From the NCBI GenBank assembly GCA_900556055.1, contig USNJ01000138.1:1-5408 (forward strand): DNA of 5,408 bases, in the 5' to 3' direction. The notes under the pieces are model-generated. The model searched no databases. It saw nothing but the letters and a program-made list of their open reading frames with translations, and was not told the DNA's origin. How positions within the stretch are numbered: the first letter of the stretch is position 1; the number at the start of each line of letters is the position of its first letter. Position numbers and translations under genes: made by a program. Below, piece by piece: positions 1 through 5,408 of this stretch. Origin of the DNA: an uncultured Ruminococcus sp. GTDB taxonomy: Bacteria > Bacillota > Clostridia > Oscillospirales > Ruminococcaceae.

Positions 1-236
1 CTTCCGCCCTTGATCCGGAGCTTACGAGTGAAATTCTTAAGGTAATCAAAGATCTGGCAGCAGAACACATCACTATGGTGATCGTTACTCATGAGATGAC
101 ATTTGCAAGAGATATCTCTGATCATATTATTTTTATGGATAAGGGACTGATCGCAGTTGAGGGGAGTCCAAAAGAGGTATTTGAATCAGAACATGCGAGA
201 ATGAAAGAATTTCTTGGTAAATTCCATCAGGGATAA
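1..236 (+). CDS. Polar amino acid ABC transporter, ATP-binding protein (C-terminal fragment)
   Basis: This is the last 77 codons of an ABC ATPase, read in frame from base 3 and ending with TAA at 234-236. The first two bases belong to a split codon and the gene starts beyond the left edge. The visible protein opens with the D-loop (SALDPE, just after where Walker B would lie). It then carries the switch or H-loop histidine in TMVIVTHEM (His codon at 90-92). The tail (FARDISDHIIFMDKG, then EGSPKEVF and FLGKF) matches the GlnQ/HisP type that powers polar amino acid importers at the inner face of the membrane. By family knowledge it would pair with a permease and a solute-binding protein, presumably encoded to the left. 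The specific amino acid cannot be told. No terminator hairpin with a T-run follows the stop, so its transcript may continue toward purB. Its third codon positions are A/T-rich (27 of 77 are G or C), lower than in the GH2 gene at the other end. Confidence 0.9.
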   Translation, partial: SALDPELTSEILKVIKDLAAEHITMVIVTHEMTFARDISDHIIFMDKGLIAVEGSPKEVFESEHARMKEFLGKFHQG

Positions 237-247
237 GGTTTTTGTGG

Positions 248-276
248 TTGCTTTTAGAGGAATGATGTTATATAAT
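248..276 (+). promoter_or_regulatory. Predicted sigma-A-type promoter of purB
   Basis: A -35 box TTGCTT (248-253) and a perfect -10 box TATAAT (271-276) are separated by 17 bases, the optimal spacing for a housekeeping promoter. Transcription would start near 283, leaving a leader of about 80 bases before the purB ATG. This would let purB be expressed independently of the ABC transporter gene that ends 11 bases upstream of the -35 box. It is a prediction from sequence only. Confidence 0.7.
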
Positions 277-280
277 TTCA

Positions 281-307
281 ACGTACGTGGTTGAGAAAAA
301 CGTACGT
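281..307. repeat. Pair of identical ACGTACGT palindromes at the purB transcription start
   Basis: The self-complementary octamer ACGTACGT occurs at 281-288 and again at 300-307. The repeat is AACGTACGT (280-288 and 299-307) if the shared preceding A is counted. The two copies are 19 bases apart start to start, just under two helical turns. They lie immediately downstream of the -10 box, with the first copy over the predicted transcription start. Two adjacent palindromes placed there look like a double operator for a dimeric repressor. As RNA the two copies could also pair into an 8-bp hairpin with an 11-base loop. No T-run follows, so it is not a terminator. The regulator is unknown, and the sequence does not resemble the B. 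subtilis PurR box as I know it. Confidence 0.5.
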
Positions 308-352
308 ACAGAAGTGAAATAAAAGGATTAAAAATAATATCCTATAAAAAAC

Positions 353-357
353 AGGAG
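353..357 (+). promoter_or_regulatory. Ribosome binding site that fixes the purB start
   Basis: AGGAG at 353-357 lies 7 bases before the ATG at 365, an ideal spacing. An in-frame GTG at 359-361 overlaps the region right after this site and would leave only one base of spacing, so it cannot be the start. Confidence 0.85.
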
Positions 358-364
358 AGTGAAG

Positions 365-1798
365 ATGAGTACAGACAGATATGTAAGTCCTTTATCAGAA
401 CGTTATGCCAGCAAAGAAATGCAGTATATTTTTTCCGCTGACAAGAAGTTCACAACATGGAGACGTCTGTGGGTGGCTCTTGCAAGAGCTGAAATGAAGC
501 TTGGTCTGCCTGTTACTCAGGAGCAGGTGGACGAGCTTGAGGCTAATATCAGCAACATTGACTATGAGGTAGCCGCTGAACGTGAAAAGCAGGTGCGTCA
601 CGATGTTATGGCTCACGTTTATACATACGGCAAGGTATGCCCAAAGGCAAAGGGAATAATCCACCTCGGAGCAACCTCCTGCTATGTCGGCGACAATACA
701 GATATCATCGTTATGAGAGATGCTATGCAGGTAGTGCGCAGGAAGCTTATCAACGTTATCGAGCAGCTTTCCAAATTTGCCGATAAATATAAGGCTATGC
801 CATGCCTCGCTTATACACATCTCCAGCCCGCTCAGCTGACAACTGTCGGCAAGAGAGCTACTCTCTGGATCAACGAGCTGCTGATGGATCTCGATGAACT
901 CGAATACAGGATCGCAAACCTGAAGCTCCTCGGCTCAAAGGGTACAACAGGAACACAGGCTTCCTTTATGGAGCTTTTCGACGGCGACAGCTCAAAGGTA
1001 AAGGCACTTGAAAAGATGATCGCTGAGGAAATGGGCTTTGAAGATGTTGTTCCCGTTTCAGGTCAGACATATTCCAGAAAGATAGATTCACAGATCGTTG
1101 CAACACTCGGCGGTCTTGCTCAGTCCGCTATGAAGTTCGCAAACGACCTCAGAATTCTCCAGAATTTCAAGGAGATGGAAGAGCCTTTCGAGAAGAACCA
1201 GATCGGTTCGTCCGCTATGCCTTATAAGAGAAATCCTATGAGATGCGAAAGAATTACGGCTTTAGCAAGATATTTGATGATAGATACTCTGAACCCTGCA
1301 TTTACCGCAGGAACACAGTGGTTTGAGAGAACTCTCGACGACTCCGCAAACAAGAGAATTTCCGTTGCTGAGGCTTTCCTTGCCGCAGATTCTATCCTCA
1401 ATATCCTGCTGAACGTAACGTCCGATCTCGTAGTATATCCCAAGGTTATCCGTCAGCGTGTAATGAGAGAGCTGCCGTTTATGGCATCCGAAAACATTAT
1501 GATGTCTGCTGTCAAGAAGGGTGGCGACAGACAGGAGCTGCATGAAAAAATCAGAACATATGCTATGCAGGCGGGCAAAAAAGTCAAAGAAGAAGGGTTG
1601 GAGAACGATTTGATCGACAGAATTCTTAACGATCCCGATTTCAAGATCTCCGTAGAGGAGATGGAAGCTATCCTTAAGCCCGAAAGCTTCACCGGAAGAA
1701 GCGAGGAGCAGGTAACAGAGTTTATCAACGGCTGTGTAAAGCCCGTTCTTGAGAAGAACAGCGATATCCTCGATGAAACTGCTGAGCTTTCCGTCTGA
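365..1798 (+). CDS. purB: Adenylosuccinate lyase (long, human-like form)
   Basis: This 477-residue cytosolic enzyme of the fumarase/aspartase superfamily performs two purine-synthesis steps. It splits SAICAR to AICAR plus fumarate and adenylosuccinate to AMP plus fumarate; the family acts as a homotetramer. The N-terminus YVSPLSERYAS is typical of the family. Active-site segments are visible in order: RHDVMAH (residues 78-84), GATSCYVGDNTD (102-113), THLQPAQLTT with the likely general acid His152, KGTTGTQASF, and the superfamily signature SSAMPYKRNP (282-291), whose serine loop carries the catalytic base. Further matches include QWFERTLDDSAN and ELPFMASENI. The length and almost every motif follow the human ADSL type (about 484 residues) rather than the shorter B. 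subtilis type (about 430). The gene is intact, has a strong ribosome binding site and its own promoter, and ends 23 bases before a strong terminator. It is therefore probably transcribed alone and not inside a pur operon, at least locally. Confidence 0.97.
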   Translation: MSTDRYVSPLSERYASKEMQYIFSADKKFTTWRRLWVALARAEMKLGLPVTQEQVDELEANISNIDYEVAAEREKQVRHDVMAHVYTYGKVCPKAKGIIHLGATSCYVGDNTDIIVMRDAMQVVRRKLINVIEQLSKFADKYKAMPCLAYTHLQPAQLTTVGKRATLWINELLMDLDELEYRIANLKLLGSKGTTGTQASFMELFDGDSSKVKALEKMIAEEMGFEDVVPVSGQTYSRKIDSQIVATLGGLAQSAMKFANDLRILQNFKEMEEPFEKNQIGSSAMPYKRNPMRCERITALARYLMIDTLNPAFTAGTQWFERTLDDSANKRISVAEAFLAADSILNILLNVTSDLVVYPKVIRQRVMRELPFMASENIMMSAVKKGGDRQELHEKIRTYAMQAGKKVKEEGLENDLIDRILNDPDFKISVEEMEAILKPESFTGRSEEQVTEFINGCVKPVLEKNSDILDETAELSV

Positions 1799-1821
1799 TC
1801 TGCCGGAAATTTTTGAAAAGG

Positions 1822-1852
1822 AAAACGTCCCGTTTTTTGCGGGGCGTTTTTT
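1822..1852 (+). terminator. Rho-independent terminator of purB
   Basis: The left arm AAAACGTCCCG (1822-1832) pairs with CGGGGCGTTTT (1840-1850) over 11 pairs, including one G-U, around a 7-base loop. The T-run at 1847-1852 forms the lower stem and the tail. It lies 23 bases after the purB stop codon. The final bases overlap the predicted -35 box of the next gene. Confidence 0.9.
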
Positions 1853-1880
1853 GTATAAATCATGCTTATAAGGATATAAT
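1851..1880 (+). promoter_or_regulatory. Predicted promoter of the DUF1540 gene
   Basis: TTGTAT (1851-1856) and a perfect TATAAT (1875-1880) are separated by 18 bases. Transcription would start near 1887, about 60 bases before the ATG at 1948. The location directly behind the purB terminator supports an independent transcription unit. The -35 box is only a moderate match. Confidence 0.55.
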
Positions 1881-1892
1881 ACTATCGTTCGA

Positions 1893-1915
1893 GATCATTG
1901 ATTTGCGAAATGATC
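1893..1915. repeat. Perfect inverted repeat in the DUF1540 leader
   Basis: GATCATT (1893-1899) and AATGATC (1909-1915) form a perfect 7-bp inverted repeat with a 9-base spacer. It begins a few bases after the predicted transcription start and ends about 20 bases before the ribosome binding site. It could be an operator for a dimeric regulator or a small leader hairpin. No T-run follows, so it is not a terminator. Confidence 0.4.
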
Positions 1916-1947
1916 CGTGCAAAAAAAATATATCGGAGTGTGATCTT

Positions 1948-2115
1948 ATGAATAAGAATCCTTCTATCAAGTGCGATGTAAAGTCCTGCAAGTTCAACTG
2001 CGAAACAGAGAACTACTGCTCTCTCGATTCAGTAAACATCGGAACACATGAGCCTCACCCCACAGTATGTGAGTGCGTTGACTGCAAATCCTTCGTAAAG
2101 AAGAGCTGCTGTTGA
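1948..2115 (+). CDS. DUF1540 small cysteine-rich protein
   Basis: This 55-residue protein starts at the ATG at 1948, with GGAG at 1935-1938 as ribosome binding site 9 bases upstream. The reading frame stays open further upstream, but that stretch runs through the promoter and the purB terminator, so the short form is chosen. It holds nine cysteines (9, 14, 18, 24, 41, 43, 46, 54, 55) and two histidines (34, 37). The pattern C-x4-C-x3-C-x5-C-x16-C-x-C-x2-C with an intervening SVNIG matches the DUF1540 family of small Firmicutes proteins. The function of the family is not established. The cysteine spacing suggests metal (probably zinc) binding, which is inference. No signal peptide or membrane segment is present, so it should be cytosolic. 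The Cys-Cys at the very C-terminus lies outside the core motif. It appears to be transcribed alone between purB and the convergent GH2 gene. Confidence 0.85.
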   Translation: MNKNPSIKCDVKSCKFNCETENYCSLDSVNIGTHEPHPTVCECVDCKSFVKKSCC

Positions 2116-2137
2116 TCGATATTTCCGCGCATATGAA

Positions 2138-2176
2138 AGCGCCTTCGCTGAATTTTTCGGCGAAGGCGCTGTTTTT
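2138..2176. terminator. Hairpin terminator between convergent DUF1540 and GH2 genes
   Basis: AGCGCCTTCGC (2138-2148) and GCGAAGGCGCT (2160-2170) form 11 perfect pairs. The stem can extend inward by a T-G, a G-C and an A-T pair, leaving a 5-base loop. On the plus strand it is followed by GTTTTTATTT, a good tail for stopping the DUF1540 transcript. On the minus strand only TTT follows, so it probably also ends the GH2 transcript but less efficiently. The plus-strand T-run overlaps the GH2 stop codon (2175-2177), so the two genes are packed tail to tail. Confidence 0.88.
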
Positions 2177-5100
2177 ATTTGTTGAACTTAAATGAGTCAA
2201 AGTCGAAATCGCAGCCGGGCAGGAACATGAAGATGACCTTGAATTTTCCCTTTATCGGGTCGATTGCAAATGTGCGCTCGGTCGTTTCGTCAGATCTTTC
2301 AAATTCGATGATGCGGCGTTCTCTGCCGTTTTCATCGTTAAAGAAAACGTGGATAGAATCGACATCGTTGTGCGTTTTGCCCTTGATCGTCAGTGATGAA
2401 ACTCCGTCGGCGAGATCCATTCCGTCAAATTCAAGGCTGACGTTGTTGCCGATGTGAGTTACAGAGCTGCCCGAAACCGTGAATGTGTCGCCGTAAATGC
2501 GGTCGCAGTCTGCGGCATTGTTCACTTCATAAGCCTTGTCAAACTGCTTGCAGACAAATCCCTTGAATGAGATCTTGTGGTCGCTGTTCTTGAATCTGAA
2601 ATAGAGATCGTGAACGCCCTTTATCACCTTGTCCGATTTAACGGACAGATCAAAATATGTCTGCCATACAAATCCATGCTTATAGACAGCCTTTGCTATC
2701 GGTTTGCTGTCGGGCGAATCAAGCATTATCTCAACATCAAACGGCGTATCAACGAACCAGTAGATGATAGGCAGGATAAATTCATCGGTTCCCGAATCGC
2801 CGAAATCTACCTTCTTAAATCCTACATAAGAGCTGTCGCCGGGACTGATGCCGCCCTGGATATCCTCTTCGGGAGTGACATCGGAAAAGCTGTAAAGCGT
2901 GCCGTAAACAAAATCATAGGGATAAAGAGTAGCCGTGCCCATGCCCGAAACGGAGAATTCAAGCTCGGAAATGATCTCGGGTGCGGGCTTGCCGTTGTCG
3001 GCTGTGCATCTCAGACGGAACTCGCCGTCGCCCAGTGCCTTAACGGTGCATGATGTTTCACGGGAAATGACCTCGGCAATATTTGTTGCAACACCGCTGT
3101 TAGTGACCGCTTTCCATTGAATATTGCCCATGGTCGTGCTGAGCGGCAGGCACTGCGCTGTGACCTCAGCCTCCGTGCAGTCTGGGGAAAGTGCCTGTGA
3201 TGTTGCTTTCAGCGCAATTTTTCTTACGGGGATATCAGCCGTGACAGCTTCTTCCGCATTGCATTCGATGCAGGAAATACCCGCCTTTATCTCGGACGGA
3301 ACAGCCTTCAGCATAAGCTTTTCATCGGGAAATCCGGCCGATCTGACGGTAACTTCGATATCTCCCGCATGATCGGAAGCGGCAATGTATGCGACAAGCC
3401 TGCCGCTGAAAAGCTTCTTTGAGCCGCCCTTGTATTCATCGTAATCTGTGCTGTCGCCGCTGTCAAGTCCGACCAGCCTTGCCGCACCCGAAACGGTCAC
3501 GAACATTCTGTTTCTTGCATTCTCGACGATATTTCCGTCCTTGTCGGCTGTCGATATCTCAAGGAAGATCATATCCTCGCCGTCAGCTTTAAGCTCGGTC
3601 TTGTCGGGGGAAAGGCATATCTTCACGCCATCGCCGAACGAACGGCGGATATCCTCGCCGATAACATTTCCGTCAGCATCATAAGCAATGGCTTTCAGTT
3701 CGCCGCTTTCATAGGGGACACGCCATTCGGCACTCAGCTTTTTTCCGTGCCTGACATCAATTTCATGTTTGCCGAGAGATCTGCCGTTCAGGAAAAGCTC
3801 GCAGACAGGCGCATTTGTGTAAGCCATGACATCAATAAGCTGACCGTCGTTGAAATCCCAGTAGGGGAGAAGGTGAATGACATTTTTGTCCGTCCAGCAG
3901 GATTGATAAAGATAATATGTATCCTTTTTCAGACCTGCCGTGTCAATCTGTCCATAATACGCATTCTTCGTGGAATACGGAGTAGGTTCGCCGATGTAGT
4001 CAGCACCCGTCCAGATGAACTGTCCGCAGGAAAAATCGGTATCCCTGTCCCAGATTATCGAGGACTGCGGAGTTCTGTCGCCCACGCCCGCACGGCAGTT
4101 TTCGAGCGATGAACACTGAAGATCCTCATATGTCTTGACAGCCGAATCTATCGGGAAATGATAAATTCCGCGGCTCTGGACTCTTGCCGCAGTTTCGCTT
4201 CCGTAGATGATATGGTCGGGGAACTTTTTGTGATGCTCCTCATAGAGATTTTCGCAGTAGTTATATCCCGAAAGCTTCAGAAGATCGGCACATTTCTGAG
4301 CGCCCTCCCACGGGATATAGTTCGAGCCGATAGTCGCCATGCCATTGCCCTCGGGATCGTGCTTTCTGACTTCATCACGCAGGGACGCAGTTATCTCAGG
4401 CGCATTTTCACGGCAGTGAGTGTCGTAGATCTCATTTCCGATCGACCACATAACAACGGACGGGTGACAGCGGTCACGCTTTACCCAGCTTTCAACGTCC
4501 ATTTTGTACCGGTCATCGAAAAATCTCGCATAGTCAAACTCTGTTTTTTTCAGCTCCCACATATCAAAAGCCTCGGAATCAACGAGAATTCCAAGCTCAT
4601 CGCAGAGATCCATAAGCTCGCAGGACGGCATATTGTGCGATGTGCGGACAGCGTTTGCACCCATTTCCTTCATGAGCGTAAGCTGACGTTTTGTCGCAGT
4701 CTTATTGACAGCCGCACCAAGACAGCCAAGGTCATGATGCAGGCAGACGCCGTTCATTTTAAGCTTTCTGCCGTTCAGGAAAAATCCGTCGGGCGTAAAT
4801 TCGGTCGTCCTGAATCCGATCCTTCTTTCCTGACTGTCGATAACGGTTTCATTTTTTATTAATTCGCTTTGCAGGGTATACAGCTTCGGGCAGTCAATAT
4901 CCCACTCAGTGACATTCGGGCATTCTGCCGTCACGCTGACCGAATGCGAACCGCAGGCTTCTGCGACCGTAACGTCACCGTCATAGATCCTGTGGCGGAC
5001 GCTGTAAGTTTCGTCAGTGCCGACTGTTTCCGACGTGATCTTTGCGGTATATCCGCTTTCGCTGCGTTTTGCGGAGAAATATATTCCGTCCGTTGTGAAA

Positions 5101-5408
5101 TGAGCCTTGTTTCGTTCAAAAAGATAAACGGGACGGAAAATTCCTGCGCCCGAATACCAGCGTGAGTTGGGTGCTTCATGTCTGACGAAAACGATAACAT
5201 CATTATGACCGTCAGCAAGGAGTTCGGTTACATCGAATTCAAATGTTGAATAGCCGTATTCCCAGTCGCCCGCAAGCTTTCCGTTCACGAAAACAGACGA
5301 GTTGAAATACACTCCCTCAAATCTCAAAGAATATGACATGTCCGATATTTTGGACAGTGAGAATTCCTTGCGGTATACTCCGAGGGACGGTTCATAGAGG
5401 TCGTTCAC
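2175..5408 (-). CDS. Family 2 glycoside hydrolase, beta-galactosidase type, multidomain (N-terminus beyond the window)
   Basis: The visible 1077 residues form one unbroken frame. The codon at the right edge is GTG but is probably internal, since GH2 proteins usually have some tens of residues before this point. Domain order by inspection is: sugar-binding jelly roll (about 1-105, with FNSSVFVNGKLAG and SGAGIFRPVYL), Ig-like domain (about 108-202), TIM barrel (about 205-505), DUF4982-like domain (about 515-585), GH2 domain 5 (about 597-695, with GLDSGDSTDYDEYKGG), a bacterial Ig-like stretch (about 725-820), and two CBM6-like beta-sandwich modules (about 826-952 and 956-1077). In the barrel, GVCLHHDLG (H224, H225), VRTSHNMPS (R255, H258), the acid/base E326 in WSIGNE and the nucleophile E405 in YGSETAA are intact, as is FIWTGADYIGEP. 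By family knowledge it hydrolyses beta-galactosides. Another beta-linked sugar cannot be excluded. No dockerin, LPXTG or C-terminal membrane anchor is present, and secretion cannot be judged without the N-terminus. Confidence 0.93.
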   Translation of the reverse strand: MNDLYEPSLGVYRKEFSLSKISDMSYSLRFEGVYFNSSVFVNGKLAGDWEYGYSTFEFDVTELLADGHNDVIVFVRHEAPNSRWYSGAGIFRPVYLFERNKAHFTTDGIYFSAKRSESGYTAKITSETVGTDETYSVRHRIYDGDVTVAEACGSHSVSVTAECPNVTEWDIDCPKLYTLQSELIKNETVIDSQERRIGFRTTEFTPDGFFLNGRKLKMNGVCLHHDLGCLGAAVNKTATKRQLTLMKEMGANAVRTSHNMPSCELMDLCDELGILVDSEAFDMWELKKTEFDYARFFDDRYKMDVESWVKRDRCHPSVVMWSIGNEIYDTHCRENAPEITASLRDEVRKHDPEGNGMATIGSNYIPWEGAQKCADLLKLSGYNYCENLYEEHHKKFPDHIIYGSETAARVQSRGIYHFPIDSAVKTYEDLQCSSLENCRAGVGDRTPQSSIIWDRDTDFSCGQFIWTGADYIGEPTPYSTKNAYYGQIDTAGLKKDTYYLYQSCWTDKNVIHLLPYWDFNDGQLIDVMAYTNAPVCELFLNGRSLGKHEIDVRHGKKLSAEWRVPYESGELKAIAYDADGNVIGEDIRRSFGDGVKICLSPDKTELKADGEDMIFLEISTADKDGNIVENARNRMFVTVSGAARLVGLDSGDSTDYDEYKGGSKKLFSGRLVAYIAASDHAGDIEVTVRSAGFPDEKLMLKAVPSEIKAGISCIECNAEEAVTADIPVRKIALKATSQALSPDCTEAEVTAQCLPLSTTMGNIQWKAVTNSGVATNIAEVISRETSCTVKALGDGEFRLRCTADNGKPAPEIISELEFSVSGMGTATLYPYDFVYGTLYSFSDVTPEEDIQGGISPGDSSYVGFKKVDFGDSGTDEFILPIIYWFVDTPFDVEIMLDSPDSKPIAKAVYKHGFVWQTYFDLSVKSDKVIKGVHDLYFRFKNSDHKISFKGFVCKQFDKAYEVNNAADCDRIYGDTFTVSGSSVTHIGNNVSLEFDGMDLADGVSSLTIKGKTHNDVDSIHVFFNDENGRERRIIEFERSDETTERTFAIDPIKGKFKVIFMFLPGCDFDFDSFKFNK

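Noticed and set aside
281..310. The ACGTACGT pair as a terminator of the upstream ABC transporter gene
   Set aside because: No T-run follows the second arm and the repeat lies downstream of a good promoter, so an operator or leader role fits better.
324..343. AGGAT/ATCCT 5-bp inverted repeat just upstream of the purB ribosome binding site
   Set aside because: It has only five pairs with a 10-base A/T-rich loop, which is expected by chance in such sequence. No riboswitch-like conserved core is seen.
359..364. GTG at 359 as an upstream in-frame start of purB
   Set aside because: It leaves one base of spacing after AGGAG and adds only two residues. The ATG at 365 has ideal spacing and matches the family N-terminus.
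395..1863. Minus-strand open frames across purB (395-820, 1222-1443, 1262-1543, 1453-1863)
   Set aside because: All are opposite the clearly conserved purB frame, show no family motifs, and the last one also crosses the terminator.
1813..1947. Long 100-residue form of the DUF1540 protein beginning at a TTG at 1813
   Set aside because: The extra 45 codons run through the purB terminator hairpin, the promoter and the leader repeat. The DUF1540 core begins only after the ATG at 1948, which has its own ribosome binding site.
4158..4862. Plus-strand 234-residue open frame antisense to the GH2 gene
   Set aside because: It lies wholly within the well-supported GH2 catalytic domain, has no recognisable family features, and is a by-product of the codon use on the other strand. 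The other plus-strand frames between 2179 and 5165 were rejected for the same reason.
2175..5408. GTG at the right edge (5406-5408) as the true start of the GH2 gene
   Set aside because: It coincides with the window boundary, no upstream sequence is available to see a ribosome binding site, and GH2 proteins normally have additional N-terminal residues before this point.

Overview
The window looks like an ordinary chromosomal stretch of a gut-type Firmicutes bacterium, most likely a Ruminococcus-like member of the Oscillospiraceae. That assignment is inferred from three things: the 'long' human-like form of adenylosuccinate lyase, a DUF1540 small cysteine-rich protein, and a very large multidomain family 2 glycoside hydrolase. 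No mobile element, CRISPR array, tRNA or rRNA is visible, and I see no clear novel multi-gene system.

Layout, left to right. (1) The C-terminal end of a polar-amino-acid ABC transporter ATPase runs off the left edge (+, ends at 236). (2) A 128-base intergenic region holds a good sigma-A-type promoter (248-276), a pair of identical ACGTACGT palindromes sitting on the predicted transcription start, and a strong ribosome binding site. (3) purB, adenylosuccinate lyase (+, 365-1798), is closed by a strong rho-independent terminator (1822-1852). (4) A separate promoter (1851-1880) and a leader with a perfect 7-bp inverted repeat lead to a 55-residue DUF1540 protein (+, 1948-2115) with nine cysteines. 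(5) A hairpin terminator (2138-2176) lies between this gene and the convergent gene to its right. (6) A 1077-residue portion of a GH2 beta-galactosidase-type enzyme fills the rest on the minus strand (2175-5408). Its N-terminus lies beyond the right edge.

The genes do not form one pathway. purB serves purine synthesis, the ABC ATPase serves amino-acid uptake, the GH2 enzyme serves glycan breakdown, and the DUF1540 protein has no known function. purB and the DUF1540 gene each appear to have their own promoter and terminator, so each is probably a single-gene transcription unit. The GH2 gene belongs to a transcript coming from the right. A hand count of third codon positions gives G or C in 27 of 77 codons of the ABC fragment and in about 25 of the first 42 visible codons of the GH2 gene. 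Codon use therefore differs between the ends of the window, but these samples are too small to argue for transfer.
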